The notes beneath the pieces were generated by a model that saw only the letters and a list, made by a program, of their open reading frames with translations, was not told the DNA's origin and ran no database searches. A stretch of DNA of 64,000 nucleotides. Origin: Candidatus Bathyarchaeum sp. GTDB taxonomy: Archaea > Thermoproteota > Bathyarchaeia > Bathyarchaeales > Bathyarchaeaceae. The position numbers were made by a program, and so were the translations under genes. Shown here piece by piece: positions 26,276 through 34,760 of this stretch. How positions within the stretch are numbered: position 1 is the first letter of the stretch; each line of letters begins with the position of its first letter. The stretch covers positions 195,042-259,041 of the forward strand of contig JAOZIB010000018.1 of NCBI GenBank assembly GCA_026014565.1, given 5' to 3'.

Positions 26276-26902
26276 TTACGAGCTTTTTTCTTGAAGTTTT
26301 TTGACGGCTTCCTTTATTACATATTTTAATCCAGCTAATCCAACTGTTTTTTGTTCTTTGACTTCAAGACCGCTGTTGGAACTGAATTCTTCTATGTCAC
26401 TTTTCAGTTCATTCAAGTTACCTAAAGAATCTACAATAATCAAACCATCAAGTTCCTTAAATTGCTCTTTGATATCTGCCAAGTTCCAATCAAAAATTTC
26501 TTTAAAGTTCTTAGTTTTCTTCAGGTTAGACGGCATCCAGCCCGGTGACAAATAGAAGTGACTATATTTCGGGTCAGCTTCCAGAAGTTTTTGGTGTCCT
26601 CCAAACAAACAGTCAATGCAATTCAGGGCGTCAACTTTAACGGCATTGTCATAGTTGTTGACTATTTTTTTGAGCCTTGGATGACACATGTCCCCGTAAA
26701 TGACAACTATGCCCTTTTTGGGGTCTTTTGAGTGTTTTTCTAGAGCAGTGGTTACTGCTTTTTCTAGGTCAGAATAAACTGCGTGCAGACCAGCATCTAA
26801 AAATATGACATCAACGTCAAGTTGTTTTTCGTTGATGAGCCTTTCAATTTCTGCACGTAAAATACCGCAAGAAAGAAGAAGGGGACGGGTGTTGCGGGTC
26901 AA
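26276..26902 (-). CDS. DUF1638 family protein
   Basis: A 208-residue protein with the DUF1638 pattern: LSCGILRAEIERL at the start, VIFLDAGLHAVYSDLE, and IVVIYGDMCHPRLKK, followed by CIDCLFGG. Members are often encoded near corrinoid-dependent methyltransferases in methanogens and bacteria, but none is seen here. Cys and His residues (CGIL, DMCHP, NCIDC) may bind a metal. It lies 13 bp downstream of the inositol-phosphate synthase gene and is probably co-transcribed. Confidence 0.8.
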   Translation of the reverse strand: MTRNTRPLLLSCGILRAEIERLINEKQLDVDVIFLDAGLHAVYSDLEKAVTTALEKHSKDPKKGIVVIYGDMCHPRLKKIVNNYDNAVKVDALNCIDCLFGGHQKLLEADPKYSHFYLSPGWMPSNLKKTKNFKEIFDWNLADIKEQFKELDGLIIVDSLGNLNELKSDIEEFSSNSGLEVKEQKTVGLAGLKYVIKEAVKKLQEKSS

Positions 26903-26915
26903 AATTTTGTTCCCG

Positions 26916-28016
26916 CTACTGTTTTTCTAGTTCTGCAATCCACGCGTCCAAATGTTCTCTGGCGTCTTCGTCGCCCATTTGTTCCATTGGGTGTTTCATC
27001 AAATACGCTGAAACATACTTGAGGTTGCCACTTACACCTTTGTCTAAGGCTAGTTGTGCACATCGGATGGCGTCGATTGCTACTCCGCCGGAGTTGGCTT
27101 TGTCGTCTACGTCGAGGCGGATTTCCATGTTGTACGGAATGTTTGCAAACATTCGTCCTTCAATTCTGATGAATGCAAGTTTAGTGTTACCCAAAAAGGG
27201 GATAAAGTCGCTTGGTCCAATATAGATGTCTTTGGCGTTGAGGCGCTGTTTTTCTGGAATTTGACTTTGCACAGATTCAGTTTTGCTGATTTTTTTGCTT
27301 TCCAGCCTTTCCCTTTCAAGCATGTTAGCAAAGTCCGTGTTTCCACCAACATTGATTTGGTATGTTCTATCGATGGTTGCCCCACGGTCCACACAAAGTT
27401 TGGCAAGGGTTCGATGAGTGATGGTTGCACCGATTACGCCTTTCACGTCGTCGCCGACGATAGGCAGTTTTGCGTCTTCAAACTTTTTGAGCCATTGTTT
27501 ATTTGAGGCAATGAAAACCGGCATACAGTTGATGAATGCACATTTAGTTTTCAGGGCGATGTTTGCCCAGAATTCTACAGCTTTTTGGCTGCCTACAGGC
27601 AAATAGTTGATTAGGATTTGGGGTTTGGTTAGTTCGATTTCTTCGATTACTTCTTTTTCTAGTTCTTCGATGGTTTTGGTTTGGTTGATTGGTTTAATCA
27701 TGGCGGCAACATAGATTCCTACCCCGTCAAGAATTGGGCTTTCTTTGACCTTTCTTGAGGTGCAATTAGATACATTATCAACCCAATCTACATAGTTGGG
27801 GTCAGAAAAGATTGCTTCATCTAGGGGTCTACCGACTTTGTTTTGTCCCACGTCGAAGGCACAAACAAATTCTAGGTCTTCTAGTCCATAGCCTCCGATT
27901 TTTTCGTGCATTAAACCGAGTTTTTCAATTTTGTTTCGTTTGTAGATTTCGATTCCTTGAGCTAAACCTGCAAAACAGTTTCCTACTCCAATTACGCCAA
28001 CCCTGATTTTGCCCAT
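26916..28016 (-). CDS. ino1: Inositol-3-phosphate synthase
   Basis: NAD-dependent enzyme that makes inositol-3-phosphate from glucose-6-phosphate, for inositol phospholipids or inositol-based solutes. The 366-residue protein begins KIRVGVIGVGNCFAGLAQGI (NAD site) and has NYLPVGSQKAVEFWA, INCMPVF, GDDVKGVIGATITHRTL and KANSGGVAIDAIRCAQLA, all typical of archaeal and actinobacterial forms. ATG 28016 is preceded by GTGATC; the longer start at 28046 adds ten unusual residues. Confidence 0.92.
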   Translation of the reverse strand: MGKIRVGVIGVGNCFAGLAQGIEIYKRNKIEKLGLMHEKIGGYGLEDLEFVCAFDVGQNKVGRPLDEAIFSDPNYVDWVDNVSNCTSRKVKESPILDGVGIYVAAMIKPINQTKTIEELEKEVIEEIELTKPQILINYLPVGSQKAVEFWANIALKTKCAFINCMPVFIASNKQWLKKFEDAKLPIVGDDVKGVIGATITHRTLAKLCVDRGATIDRTYQINVGGNTDFANMLERERLESKKISKTESVQSQIPEKQRLNAKDIYIGPSDFIPFLGNTKLAFIRIEGRMFANIPYNMEIRLDVDDKANSGGVAIDAIRCAQLALDKGVSGNLKYVSAYLMKHPMEQMGDEDAREHLDAWIAELEKQ

Positions 28017-28224
28017 GTGATCACATTCTTTATGTACTCTGACCAAATAGGAACCAGTTCTTCTTTATTTCTTTCGGTCAAACAAGAAAAAAACATCCCC
28101 CAAAGCCGTTTCACAAGACCATTTCTGTTACGCAAAAGCAGCTTTTTCCTTGATTTAGTGCCTTTTCTTAAGAACGTCAAAAAAATAGGCGACAATGGGT
28201 GCACTAGCGACATATACTACACTT

Positions 28225-28581
28225 CTAACAGCCACCAAAATACAATGCAGGTTTATCATCAGATTTTCCACGTTGCTGCAAGAAAGCAGGTGACAGTCCT
28301 TCACTACTTCCAGAAACTTCTTTGACACTCAAATCTCCAATAGTGAAACTAGTACCAGAAGCAGAACCCCCAGTGATGTAAGCAAGACAATAAAGAGCTG
28401 CAAGGTCCGTAATGCAAGCTGCTTGTCCAGAAGTACAGTTTGAGTAATCAATTTCCAAGCCAGTTTCTAGTTCTACCTCGACTTCGGCATCTGCAATAAA
28501 CTCTAAAACCTTCACATCAGGAATATCAGAAGCAGACAAGTTAACCCGATCTCTCACACGATCAGCAGTCACAGAAGCCAA
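28225..28581 (-). CDS. Virus-like head-tail connector candidate
   Basis: A 118-residue protein. The N-terminus VTADRVRDRVNLSASDIPD, followed by EFIADAEVEVELETG, a Cys-containing region (NCTSGQAACITDLAALYC) and a glycine-rich stretch, resembles small head-tail adaptor or connector proteins of tailed viruses (gp6-like). This is pattern recognition, not a firm match. It sits seven bases downstream of a holin-like gene on the same strand. No capsid, portal or terminase gene is nearby, so it may be a provirus remnant or a domesticated gene. Confidence 0.5.
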   Translation of the reverse strand: MASVTADRVRDRVNLSASDIPDVKVLEFIADAEVEVELETGLEIDYSNCTSGQAACITDLAALYCLAYITGGSASGTSFTIGDLSVKEVSGSSEGLSPAFLQQRGKSDDKPALYFGGC

Positions 28582-28587
28582 GAACTC

Positions 28588-28806
28588 TCACCTACTCGTT
28601 GATTCCATCAACTCTTTTGCAGTGGTTATGAGTTGCTGCACTTCATCTTCTGAAAGCTTGTCGTCCTCAATAGCTGCAACAAGTTCACAAAGAAGCTTAG
28701 AAAACAGCTTAGACTTGTTTACCCAGTGCCTATATTTCACTCCCAAAAACATAGAAGCAACGGACAGAATCGCAGTTACCAAAATCATAAAAGATGCAGT
28801 GTCCAT
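28588..28806 (-). CDS. Small one-helix membrane protein, virus-like
   Basis: A 72-residue protein with one N-terminal membrane helix (residues 5-25, SFMILVTAILSVASMFLG), then a cytoplasmic region ending in an amphipathic helix (EDDKLSEDEVQQLITTAKEL). The layout, with a helix of the type 'D-x-K-x-S-x-x-E', is common among small phage-encoded membrane proteins next to structural genes. Paired with the connector-like gene. Function not proven. Confidence 0.5.
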   Translation of the reverse strand: MDTASFMILVTAILSVASMFLGVKYRHWVNKSKLFSKLLCELVAAIEDDKLSEDEVQQLITTAKELMESTSR

Positions 28807-29001
28807 GACTTAAACTCTAAAAGAAGGTAGATTTAAGATATTTTGGCAGAAAAAACCATGATATTAGAACTAATTAATAAAATATTATTAAAAAAACGTT
28901 AATAAAATTTTAAGATAATTAAATCCATATTTGCATTGTTACTTACAAAGCTGGTCATATGAAAAACAGAATCACAAAAAAAGGAGAGGGAGAGGTTTTG
29001 T
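28807..29001. other. AT-rich spacer
   Basis: Very AT-rich, no gene seen. The TTAATAAAAT-type stretches near 28870-28925 may supply a promoter for the virus-like pair on the minus strand, and T-tracts for the operon ending at 29002. Confidence 0.3.
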
Positions 29002-30153
29002 TTATTTTTTGCTTTTGTGGATGAGATAGATTGCGACGGATATTATTATCCCTACAATTGCAACAATTGTAACGTGCCCAAAATCTATGGGGATACTTGA
29101 GCTTGATGATTCTTTCGGCTCTTGGTTTGACAGATCAGATGAAGGGTTCGTTTCAGTATCATCAGGTATTGTTGATGATTGTGTTGACGGAGTTGTTGTT
29201 TCCGGTAAATCTTCTGAAGAAATCAGACCTCCAATCATTTGCATATGCCCGTAAAAGATTTCACCTGTGTCAGCCCAGATATTATATGTAACACCATAAA
29301 CTGTACCAGCATAGATTTTATCAAATGTTAAGCTAACCTGCCAGTACGGATACAGAACCAGTGGTTCTTTGGGTGCAGATAACAATGTTGTGCTTGTACG
29401 GTTATCAAGTACAGTGACGTTTCCTATTTCAACGTTTTCTACAGTCCAAGAAATATTTTTCACTTGTTGCATTGCGATACTAATTACTTCTTCTTTTGAA
29501 AACTTTACGTCAGTGCTACCGATTTTGTTGTAACGGTCATCAATCATTCCAAACTCGCCATTGGACCGAAAAGTAAAACTAATTTTTGTATACTCGGCTC
29601 CATTGAACGTGTTCATCCAGCTAAAACTTGTTTCTTTCATTTCAAGGCTTTTTAGCTCAAATTTAACGTTACTTGTTGTAATCGTTATGTTTTTCACTTC
29701 GTTGACACTTGACACCATTTCTTTATAATATTGAATCGTTGAATCTCCAAGATAATTTTGGTAGTTTTCAAGGAAAGCATTAGTACGTTCAATGAAGTTA
29801 GCTGATTGAGTTTCACTGTATAACGGTGAACCCTCTAGTATAGATGTTTTACACCAGCTTAAAGTCCCGTTCTTAAATGTTAAAAGCACTTTTAGTTTGC
29901 TGTCTTTTGATTCAAGAATGTATCGCGGATTCTCCATAGAAAGCCCACCTAAATCGTCAGGAAAGCTTATAGCGTTATTTAGAAGGGTGACATTGTAACG
30001 ATCCAAATCTAGTAGTAACACATCGCTTATGAAAGTCAAAGACTTGTCTTGAATTGTTGATTCAGTTGAATGCACCATAGATACATTCAGTGCAGAAATT
30101 GATAAAGCAATCACAAGAATTAAAAGAACTCCAAGATTTTTATTTTTAGTCAT
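29002..30153 (-). CDS. Membrane-anchored protein with PepSY-like region
   Basis: A 383-residue exported protein: signal or anchor helix at residues about 8-25, a large outer region, a Ser/Thr/Pro-rich linker and a C-terminal membrane helix (VTIVAIVGIIISVAIYLI) with a KSKK tail. Two stretches look like PepSY units: EEVISIAMQQVKNISWTVEN, and YWQVSLTFDKIYAGTVYGV followed by WADTGEIFYG. PepSY domains occur in peptidase propeptides and inhibitors. It starts at ATG 30153, with GGGTGA upstream inside the end of the previous gene, five bases after that gene's stop: an operon with the caspase-like protein. Confidence 0.65.
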   Translation of the reverse strand: MTKNKNLGVLLILVIALSISALNVSMVHSTESTIQDKSLTFISDVLLLDLDRYNVTLLNNAISFPDDLGGLSMENPRYILESKDSKLKVLLTFKNGTLSWCKTSILEGSPLYSETQSANFIERTNAFLENYQNYLGDSTIQYYKEMVSSVNEVKNITITTSNVKFELKSLEMKETSFSWMNTFNGAEYTKISFTFRSNGEFGMIDDRYNKIGSTDVKFSKEEVISIAMQQVKNISWTVENVEIGNVTVLDNRTSTTLLSAPKEPLVLYPYWQVSLTFDKIYAGTVYGVTYNIWADTGEIFYGHMQMIGGLISSEDLPETTTPSTQSSTIPDDTETNPSSDLSNQEPKESSSSSIPIDFGHVTIVAIVGIIISVAIYLIHKSKK

Positions 30154-30158
30154 TGTAT

Positions 30159-31121
30159 TCACCCTGTTGGAATAAAATTGTCGCCATTGCCGAAGACTTC
30201 CATCTCCGTGTTCCATGTTTCACTTATTGGAGCGGGAAGCCATGCACCCCATCCATCGTAAAGTATAGTATTACTAAAATAATTTTCACCGTATGCGCTA
30301 CTTGATGCATAATCGAGTGCTTCATTTATCGAATCTCCACTGATTAACGCACTATAATAGAAAGCTTCAACAAAATCGCTTAAAAGCTTGTTGCTGTACC
30401 CTGTCACGTTTGATAATGGTGGTGAAAAAGTCTCAAATCCTATAAAGCAATAGTCCGTACTATCTGCGTCACCGTAGCCATCATCGCTTAGTACACTATC
30501 ATCTTGGTGGGTCCAAGCGTAAGCCCAACCCACAGGTCCAGTCCCTTCATAGTACATGGAACCTCCAAGCGGCATGTCTTGATCATAATACCCTATCTGT
30601 TTTGCTGAAGCGCAAGTCCACATGAAAACAAAGTAGTGGTGACCGTTCCCAGTATAGTCGTAGAGTTCGTGGTCGTAAATATAGTCTGAGGCAGCAGCGA
30701 AGCCTTGGTAGTGCTCTACATCTACTGAATACTGTGGTATCGAATAGTATTTGACCCATCCTGTTTCAGTATAATTGCTACCGTGCATATATTGAAACAC
30801 TGTTGCGTATGTGTAATCATCCATTGAATCAGCAGTACTGTATACTTCAGAGGATGATACGTCTGAAGTATTTTGATATTCGTTCAATTCGTAATCCAAT
30901 GAATTGTATAAAGAATAAATATAGCTAACAGTATCTTCTGTAACATCTTCTTCATCTGGCCAATAAGTATTCCATTGGCTGGGCCAGGCATATGATGTCC
31001 ACCGATTTACACTAGCTTCATTTGCTATAGCTATTTTTATCCCAATAGAAGGAAGCATGCATACAATGAGCCCTATAAGAAGCATAGCCTTTAACGTACA
31101 ATTGGGTTTTATTTTTTTCAT
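30159..31121 (-). CDS. Secreted protein, possible clan CD (caspase-fold) cysteine peptidase
   Basis: A 320-residue protein with a signal peptide (about residues 1-33). Two motifs suggest the caspase/gingipain/clostripain fold: a hydrophobic strand ending in His-Gly (ATVFQYMHGS, His113) and a strand ending in Cys (YFVFMWTCASA, Cys170), the catalytic dyad of clan CD. The C-terminal part (FVEAFYYSALISGDSINEAL) resembles the helix pair that closes that fold. The spacing of 57 residues is longer than usual. Tyr- and Ser-rich, consistent with a secreted enzyme. GAGG lies before the ATG. Confidence 0.5.
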   Translation of the reverse strand: MKKIKPNCTLKAMLLIGLIVCMLPSIGIKIAIANEASVNRWTSYAWPSQWNTYWPDEEDVTEDTVSYIYSLYNSLDYELNEYQNTSDVSSSEVYSTADSMDDYTYATVFQYMHGSNYTETGWVKYYSIPQYSVDVEHYQGFAAASDYIYDHELYDYTGNGHHYFVFMWTCASAKQIGYYDQDMPLGGSMYYEGTGPVGWAYAWTHQDDSVLSDDGYGDADSTDYCFIGFETFSPPLSNVTGYSNKLLSDFVEAFYYSALISGDSINEALDYASSSAYGENYFSNTILYDGWGAWLPAPISETWNTEMEVFGNGDNFIPTG

Positions 31122-31342
31122 TTCTTTTTCCTCATTTTTGTTTTTCTACACTGCTTTGTTCTCCGTGCTATCTCTTTCTGCCCTTCACTTGGGGCTAGGT
31201 GGTGACACACCTCCGCTGCATTTAGCCTCGGTTTAGTTTTGTGGATAGAAATGGTTTGTGAGTTAACTCGCTTTTTACAGAAAAAAGTCGATGTGAAATC
31301 CAAACGGTTGGTGGATATAGAAATCGAAACATTTCTAGCCAC

Positions 31343-31681
31343 ATTATTCCCCCTTTTTTAATTACCCTATCAATTTATTTAAATTTTTCGATCAATTTTA
31401 TTAATTTATATATACATATTATTTTTAATTACAACAAAATGTAATTTCACTAGTTTTTATTATTATTCATTCTAACTCCGTTCTAGATTGGGTTTATCCA
31501 TCATTCTTGAAATTATTAAATACAATTCTGTTTTTTTGAATATAAAATTCGAACATGTTCTATTGGAAAAGTGCAAAAAAGTTTTGATACCCAAATTCAG
31601 CTACATTAAATCCTTTAGTGTATTACAGATTTTTCCCTGAAAAAACAGGACGTTCAGAAGATTTTGCATAAGATAGGATTT
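31343..31681. other. AT-rich intergenic region
   Basis: No gene is supported. The first 200 bp are extremely AT-rich with TTTATATATA near 31404-31415, which on the minus strand could be a TATA box for the secreted operon. The remainder shows nothing I can name. Confidence 0.35.
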
Positions 31682-31682
31682 G

Positions 31683-31781
31683 CTAAATCATGAGTAAATC
31701 TAGATATTTTTGACCTTTTGAAGTTACTTGATAAACTCCTCTGAAACTCTTTTGATATGTTTGTTTTTTAACAAATATTAG
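31683..31781 (-). pseudogene. Winged-helix fragment downstream of the HTH gene
   Basis: Directly after the TAG of the HTH gene (31782-31784), the same frame continues as QKSFRGVYQVTSKGQKYLDL to a TAG at 31683-31685. YQVTSKGQKYLDLL is typical of the C-terminal wing and helix of archaeal winged-helix regulators. It is probably the remnant of a longer or second regulator cut by mutation. Confidence 0.4.
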
Positions 31782-32108
31782 CTATGATTTGAAAGTGTTT
31801 GTTGTAACAAACAAATGTCTCGTGAGGTAGCTCTCAGCTTCTTTTTGTACCATTTTGGATGTTTGTTCTTGTTCGCGTTCTACTTTTCGAAAAAGCAGCA
31901 TACTGGTTTGCCCACTTTCTGAAAGGCTGTATTTTCTTCTGCTTGATTGTTTACCTAAAAGAGTTGAATCTTTTAGGTGATAACTAAGCAAACTCGTGTC
32001 CCTTATGCTTGTGGCGTTTTGAGTGTCAGTAAATGAAGCCTCCCCTTTTTGCTCATGAAAAACAAAAATCTCACGACGGACTGGGTTTTTTAATGCAACA
32101 AATATCAA
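31782..32108 (-). CDS. Winged-helix regulator, DUF7347/ArsR-like
   Basis: A 108-residue protein matching archaeal HTH proteins that begin ALKNPVRREIFVF and have SIRDTSLLSYHL as recognition helix, then RRKYSLSESGQTSMLLFRKVERE. The usual text between helix and wing (a Leu/Gly-rich turn) is shortened to KDSTLLGKQSS, and the frame ends early with wing-like sequence beyond the stop. It may be a decaying gene or a shortened form. Regulated genes are unknown; the secreted operon is downstream on the same strand. Confidence 0.55.
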   Translation of the reverse strand: MIFVALKNPVRREIFVFHEQKGEASFTDTQNATSIRDTSLLSYHLKDSTLLGKQSSRRKYSLSESGQTSMLLFRKVEREQEQTSKMVQKEAESYLTRHLFVTTNTFKS

Positions 32109-32244
32109 ATCATAATCTGTGTATTAGTCAAGCGCCCCACTTAATTCCTCGTTGCAGTGTATAGCTAAAAAATTTTCATGTATAAAAACTGGAAAACTGA
32201 ACTCATTAATTTAATTGGTCAAAAAACCCATTGTCGTAAAAAAT

Positions 32245-32293
32245 CCAGCATATTCGTATACTAATAGAGGTTCTATGTTGAAAACAACTTTTA
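32245..32293 (-). repeat. Dispersed intergenic element, copy B
   Basis: On the minus strand: TAAAAGTT, GTTTTCAAC, spacer, CTATTAGTATACGAATATG then CTGG. It begins inside the TAA of the ThiF-like gene and runs into the 3' untranslated region, in sense. The dyad part TATTCGTATACTAATA is nearly palindromic. Confidence 0.7.
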
Positions 32294-33031
32294 CTGCACG
32301 CCACAAACTGGACACGATTCGACCTTTGAGAGCGTCACCCGATTCATTTCTAAACCGGTTAAATCAAAGTTCAAAAGCTTGTTAACTAAATTCGGCTTTT
32401 GCCCTGTTAACAACTTTACGGCTTCGCTGACTTGCAAACTTGCAATTATGTTAACTATAGAAGGATGAACCCCGACAACTTCTGATTTGCCCGATTTGTT
32501 TCCGTAAAAACATTCCAGACAAACACTTTTCCTTGGAACTATAGTGGACACGTTCCCCATGGTGGTTGCAACTGCGCCAAAAACATATGGAACACCAAGC
32601 TTAACACATGCTCGATTAACTGCATAACGGGCTTCCATGTTGTCTACTCCATCAATAACAACATCCATGCCCCGAACTATTTCCTCTGCATTGCTTTCAT
32701 TTACGGAATACTTCATCGGTTCAACAACAATGTAAGGATTTAAACTCCGCAACCGCTCCGCCGCAGCATCAACTTTAGGAACACCTTTTTTGTCGACACC
32801 ATAAAGATGTTGCCGATGCAAATTAGTCACATCAACAACATCACAGTCAACAACCCGCAAGAAACCAACCCCCATCCCCGACAACTGCATCGCCACCGGA
32901 GAACCCAAACCACCTAAACCAACCACACAAGCTTTTGCATTTTTTAGTTTAAGCTGACCTTTAACACCGATTTCATCCATCATAATCTGGCGCGAATAAT
33001 AATCAAGTTCATCTTTTGAAAGCTCAACCAA
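32291..33031 (-). CDS. ThiF/MoeB/HesA-family adenylyltransferase (E1-like)
   Basis: Activates the C-terminus of a ubiquitin-like sulfur carrier (ThiS, MoaD or SAMP type) by adenylation, for sulfur transfer or protein conjugation. The 246-residue protein has the nucleotide site GLGGLGSPVAMQL, the Arg finger NLHRQHLY, VIDGVDN and the zinc cysteines CLECF and CPVCG. It is 10 bp downstream of the DUF167 gene and may be in the same operon. The carrier partner is not in the window. Confidence 0.92.
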   Translation of the reverse strand: MVELSKDELDYYSRQIMMDEIGVKGQLKLKNAKACVVGLGGLGSPVAMQLSGMGVGFLRVVDCDVVDVTNLHRQHLYGVDKKGVPKVDAAAERLRSLNPYIVVEPMKYSVNESNAEEIVRGMDVVIDGVDNMEARYAVNRACVKLGVPYVFGAVATTMGNVSTIVPRKSVCLECFYGNKSGKSEVVGVHPSIVNIIASLQVSEAVKLLTGQKPNLVNKLLNFDLTGLEMNRVTLSKVESCPVCGVQ

Positions 33032-33041
33032 TTTTTTTTCC

Positions 33042-33326
33042 TCAAACAGACTCTAAAATCTCTTCAACTTGTTTTGTTTCAATTCCACTAATAAGGAACC
33101 GCTTCTGACGCGACGTAAACCCCGAAACCAACTCAACATTCTTACCAAAAATCTTTGTCAAATGTTTAAGCAACTCTTTATTCACTTTTCCTTTAACCGG
33201 TGTTTCTTGGCACAACGCAACAAGTTCGTCGTCTTCAATTTTTAACTGAAACTTTTTGGAGTTGGGCTTAACAAACACCTCCAAAACGATGCCCTGAGCA
33301 ACTTTTTGTAACTTCATTGACTTCAC
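33042..33326 (-). CDS. DUF167 (YggU) family protein
   Basis: A 94-residue protein of the DUF167 family, with the family sequence VKPNSKKFQLKIEDDELV and then ETPVKGKVNKELLKHLTKIF, followed by VSGFTSRQKRFLISG. The fold is known (bacterial YggU and archaeal MTH637) but the function is not. It is upstream of the ThiF-like gene on the same strand and divergent from the m5C methyltransferase gene. Confidence 0.9.
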   Translation of the reverse strand: MKSMKLQKVAQGIVLEVFVKPNSKKFQLKIEDDELVALCQETPVKGKVNKELLKHLTKIFGKNVELVSGFTSRQKRFLISGIETKQVEEILESV

Positions 33327-33411
33327 AACATTTGCTTCAACTATGCAACTGTAATATTTTGCACTATCAAGCCTTTAATATGTGCCCAGATAAGACACAA
33401 TGTGACCATAC

Positions 33412-34752
33412 ATGCTAAGGGACGCTTGGGCTCTTGCCATTGAAACTCTAAGTTGCATAGAACTAAAACGAATGGGCGAGCGTTTAGCCTTAACCCAAGC
33501 AACAAAAAAACTGAAAATAAAAAACTCCCGAGCAATTGGGTTGGCCCACCGGCTTGTAACTGAAACCTTGCGGAAAAAAAATTTCATCGACCATTTACTA
33601 AACTTGGTTTTAGCCCCTCAGTCAATCAATGAACTGAACATGAAAGTTCGGGCTTTCCTTCAAATATACACTCATGAAACAAAATTAGTTGATTCTAACC
33701 AAAAAAACGCAGCAAAAATTGCCCGCATGGGGCGCCAAGTTTTGGGTTGGTCAAAACTTAATGATGTAGAAGAAATCCTTGGAAAAATTCTGAGCCTAAA
33801 CACAGAAAAAGCTCTAGACGGTCTTGAAGAAACCGAAAAAATTGGGTTGCAGACTTTTCATCCTACTTGGTTTGTGGGCTACTGCTACAAACTTTTAGGA
33901 CGATATGAAGCTCTGAAATTTTTAGAAAAATCCACACAAATCCCACCTGTTTACATTAGAATTAACACTTTGAAGGCCCCCGAACAAAAAATACTAACGT
34001 CACTGGAAACGGAGTCTATAGTTCTAGAAAAAGTTCCCCAACTAAAACACTCATACAAACTTATTGAAACAAAAACTCCTCTCACAAGAACACAAAGCTT
34101 CCATCAAGGACTATTTTACATCCAAGACAAAGCCAGTTGCCTAGCAGCCGAAATCGCAGACCCAAAACAAGGAAACACAATACTTGATGTATGTGCTGCT
34201 CCCGGTTCAAAAACAACGTATTTGGCACAACTAATGGAAAATGAGGGAACAATTTTTTCCCTTGATTATTCGAGGCGCAGATTACGTGTCTGGCAAAAAG
34301 GAACAAAACGTGTCGGAACAACCATTGTAAACCCAATAGTTGCTGATGTACGAAAAACTTTACCGTTACACCTAACCGCTGACGTAGTAATTTTAGACCC
34401 TCCATGCACAAGCACTGGAACCTTTGGAAAAACCCCTGCAGCAAAATGGCGCCTTAGTAAACGGTCCTTACTTGGAATGTCAAGAATTCAATCAGAAATG
34501 ATGGAACAAAGTTCACAACACGTCAAAGAGGGCAGATTTCTGGTTTATTCCACATGTAGCATAACCGTTGAAGAAAACGAGTATGTGATTGAAAACTTCC
34601 TCAAAGCCCACAGCGAATTCAAACTAGTAAAACCAAAACCCCAAATCGGATTACCCGGGCTGAGAGGATTAACTAAATGCCAGCGTCTGTATCCTCATAT
34701 TCATGAATGTAACGGATTTTTTGTAGCAAAACTACAAAAAGAAGCCAAATAG
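33412..34752 (+). CDS. RsmB/NOP2-type RNA m5C methyltransferase
   Basis: Methylates cytosine C5 in rRNA or tRNA. The 446-residue protein begins with a NusB-like helical domain (residues about 1-150), then a PUA-like linker and the methyltransferase core: ILDVCAAPGSKTTYLAQ (SAM site), VVILDPPCTSTGTFG and LVYSTCSITVEENE. The catalytic cysteines are in DPPC and STCS. The NusB domain suggests the bacterial RsmB-like branch. The target base cannot be told from this sequence. Confidence 0.9.
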   Translation: MLRDAWALAIETLSCIELKRMGERLALTQATKKLKIKNSRAIGLAHRLVTETLRKKNFIDHLLNLVLAPQSINELNMKVRAFLQIYTHETKLVDSNQKNAAKIARMGRQVLGWSKLNDVEEILGKILSLNTEKALDGLEETEKIGLQTFHPTWFVGYCYKLLGRYEALKFLEKSTQIPPVYIRINTLKAPEQKILTSLETESIVLEKVPQLKHSYKLIETKTPLTRTQSFHQGLFYIQDKASCLAAEIADPKQGNTILDVCAAPGSKTTYLAQLMENEGTIFSLDYSRRRLRVWQKGTKRVGTTIVNPIVADVRKTLPLHLTADVVILDPPCTSTGTFGKTPAAKWRLSKRSLLGMSRIQSEMMEQSSQHVKEGRFLVYSTCSITVEENEYVIENFLKAHSEFKLVKPKPQIGLPGLRGLTKCQRLYPHIHECNGFFVAKLQKEAK

Positions 34753-34760
34753 AAAACAAA

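Noticed and set aside
27992-28213. A 73-residue frame upstream of the inositol-phosphate synthase gene
   Set aside because: It overlaps the true start of that gene and has no family pattern; it is leader sequence.
31118-31342. A 74-residue reading frame ending at the start of the secreted caspase-like gene
   Set aside because: It is basic and Thr/Ser-rich with no recognisable pattern, and the downstream gene has its own GAGG site. It looks like untranslated leader.
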